Below, in pieces: positions 5,567 to 6,856 of a stretch of 6,856 nucleotides of DNA. The stretch comes from Methanothrix sp. GTDB lineage: Archaea; Halobacteriota; Methanosarcinia; Methanotrichales; Methanotrichaceae. Position 1 is the first letter of the stretch. The number at the start of each line of letters is the position of its first letter. The DNA lies in contig JAAZNX010000077.1 in assembly GCA_012798025.1 (NCBI GenBank), positions 1-6,856 of the forward strand, read 5' to 3'. The notes beneath the pieces are model-generated. The model was not told the DNA's origin, did no database searches, and worked only from the letters and a program-made list of their open reading frames with translations. Made by a program: the position numbers and the translations under genes.

Positions 5567-6856
5567 GACCTTGCATTGTTGGCATCGGAGGTGCAGGTGG
5601 AAATATACTGAGGCAGTTTCTACAGAGCCAGGACATCAATCTAATGGGCCTTCAATTTGGAATGCATCTGGCCTACGGAGGAGTCAAAGGACTGTGGCTG
5701 GAATCTGCTACTCAGGACACACAGCACCAGAATTACTACGGAAGTCTGGTACTGGGACGATATCCTTCATTTTTGATCTGTCATGGAAATGTGAGCGAGG
5801 GCTCTGACACCCGCAGGTATTTGAGTGATACCTACGGTTTCGACCTCAAAGCGCCAGGCTTTGACCGCAGGGCCGAGTACCTGAAAGGTATCTTTGAGGT
5901 ATTCGAATCCGACCCTAAGCTGAAGGAAGTCTGCCTGGAGGAGTTCAAGAGCAACGGGAATCCTCTTTCCGGGTATATGTGGCAGGTAGGCATAAGGCCG
6001 TATACAATTATTTCTACAAGCGCCGCAAGATCCAAGCTGTGCGATAGCATTCTCTTTATAGCTTCTTTAGGTGGTGGAACCGGCACTGGGTTCATAAACC
6101 CGATCACGAGCTATGTACGATCTGAGGAGCCCATATTTCCAATCTTCGCTCTGGGAATTTTGACTGAGAAGGGAACAGATAAGAGAAAGGCCACAGAAGG
6201 CCAGAGAGATCTGGGCGCCGTCATTGCAATGTATGATCTGCTCACAAAGGCCTCGGGCGAAGGCATAGATGCTCTGATTCTGGTAGACAATCAGACCCTG
6301 GCGCAGAGGTTTGGAGGCAATTACACCAGCATGGATGTATGCATCTACAATTCTCTCAAACCGCTCCTTGATCTTCGTAATTATCCAGGGGACCTGCTCC
6401 AGGACGACTCACCAGGCATCAGGAGGGTCATCTGGGAAGTGAATGGGGGCAACAATGAATCGAATGGCATTTCCAGGAGGGATGATGGAGCTGGCAGGGA
6501 AAGTCTGCTTCCGCCCATCCTGGTGCCGTGCTACAGCATTCGACCTGCACATGAGGGAAATGAGATGGAGCTGGTGGAGGGAGCCCTTGGCAAGACGGGA
6601 AGCCTCTTGCCTGCAGGCAAAGACGGACGGTTGTTCCCATGCGATCCGACCAAGGCCGATCGAGTCCTGGTTTTCACACGCGGTTTTTTCCGCACCAAGG
6701 ATATAAAGGAAGCTGTACAGAAGAGGACGGGCCTGTCGGAGAATAATATAATGGTCTACCGCAAATTGGGTGGCGGAAAGGCGGAGGATATGCTTATTCT
6801 GCTTCGCAACCCTTATGGAGGTTTTATTGGGGAGCATAAGCGTCCAGGCACATTGG
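5563..6856 (+). CDS. Divergent tubulin/FtsZ-superfamily GTPase (partial, runs off the window)
   Basis: The frame stays open to the end, giving 431 residues without a stop. Seen directly: the N-terminal strand and glycine loop CIVGIGGAGGN (4-14), equal to the FtsZ T1 loop; the tubulin signature SLGGGTGTGF (168-177), the T4 phosphate loop; then PIFALGILTEKGTDKRKATE (190-209), matching the FtsZ strand and EG..R region; a long helix; and ILVDNQTL (239-246), where N243 fits the guanine-contacting Asn. A helix leads to YPGDLLQDDSPGIRRVI (274-290), the T7 position. A later segment, RVLVFTRGFF to LILLRNPYG (367-419), fits the C-terminal activation domain. Expected role: a cytoplasmic GTP-dependent filament former. 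It differs from division FtsZ by a long insert between T1 and T4 (163 residues against about 85) and a degenerate T7 loop. It may belong to the non-canonical FtsZ-like families (possibly Pfam Tubulin_2) rather than FtsZ1, FtsZ2 or CetZ. Last gene of the visible operon, overlapping its neighbour by four bases. Confidence 0.88.
   Translation, partial: MRPCIVGIGGAGGNILRQFLQSQDINLMGLQFGMHLAYGGVKGLWLESATQDTQHQNYYGSLVLGRYPSFLICHGNVSEGSDTRRYLSDTYGFDLKAPGFDRRAEYLKGIFEVFESDPKLKEVCLEEFKSNGNPLSGYMWQVGIRPYTIISTSAARSKLCDSILFIASLGGGTGTGFINPITSYVRSEEPIFPIFALGILTEKGTDKRKATEGQRDLGAVIAMYDLLTKASGEGIDALILVDNQTLAQRFGGNYTSMDVCIYNSLKPLLDLRNYPGDLLQDDSPGIRRVIWEVNGGNNESNGISRRDDGAGRESLLPPILVPCYSIRPAHEGNEMELVEGALGKTGSLLPAGKDGRLFPCDPTKADRVLVFTRGFFRTKDIKEAVQKRTGLSENNIMVYRKLGGGKAEDMLILLRNPYGGFIGEHKRPGTL

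Noticed and set aside
5538..5807. Forward frame of 89 codons overlapping the start of the tubulin-like gene
   Set aside because: It covers the junction in another frame, while the frame starting at 5563 has a strong Shine-Dalgarno and the T1 motif.
6409..6837. Reverse-strand open frame of 142 codons opposite the end of the tubulin-like gene
   Set aside because: The forward frame continues uninterrupted with tubulin-like C-terminal sequence across this stretch, and the reverse product has no recognisable features.
5563..6856. Frameshift or pseudogene in the last gene, since no stop codon is found
   Set aside because: The frame is continuously open with conserved motifs in the right order; the missing stop is due to the window edge.
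1..6856. Insertion sequence, CRISPR array or phage genes
   Set aside because: No transposase, integrase, terminal inverted repeats or regularly spaced direct repeats were seen on either strand.

Overview
The window looks archaeal, most likely a methanogen of the Methanosarcinales/Methanothrix type; this assignment is an inference and is not proved here. The reasons are a short archaeal-type RNase HII, TATA/BRE-like promoters with T-rich stop signals instead of bacterial -35/-10 boxes and hairpins, Shine-Dalgarno sites fitting the archaeal 16S 3' end, and secreted beta-rich proteins crowded with N-glycosylation sequons. All genes lie on the + strand.

Layout. Positions 7-639 hold a complete RNase HII gene (rnhB). 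Positions 679-1824 hold a complete class V PLP-dependent aminotransferase of the alanine-glyoxylate/serine-pyruvate/archaeal aspartate type. Both are ordinary housekeeping genes. A 134-base AT-rich gap (1825-1958) carries a T-run that could end the aminotransferase transcript and a BRE/TATA-like element that could start the next one. From 1959 to the end of the window there is one tightly packed operon of four genes. The first is a secreted protein built from about five Ig-like beta repeats (541 aa). The second is a secreted, C-terminally anchored beta-rich protein (460 aa). The third is a five-helix membrane protein (200 aa). The fourth, cut off by the window edge, is a divergent tubulin/FtsZ-superfamily GTPase. 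Junctions are TAA directly followed by ATG, then two ATGA overlaps, each with a Shine-Dalgarno site.

Interpretation. Linking a cytoskeletal GTPase to a polytopic membrane protein and two glycosylation-rich exterior proteins suggests a trans-envelope assembly: a cytoplasmic filament coupled through the membrane to the cell surface (S-layer or sheath). This recalls the proposal by Makarova and Koonin that certain non-canonical FtsZ-like families belong to multi-gene membrane-remodelling systems. Whether this is that family or a separate one cannot be decided here. The three membrane or secreted genes match no family I recognise. This operon is the candidate for a little-described system in the window.
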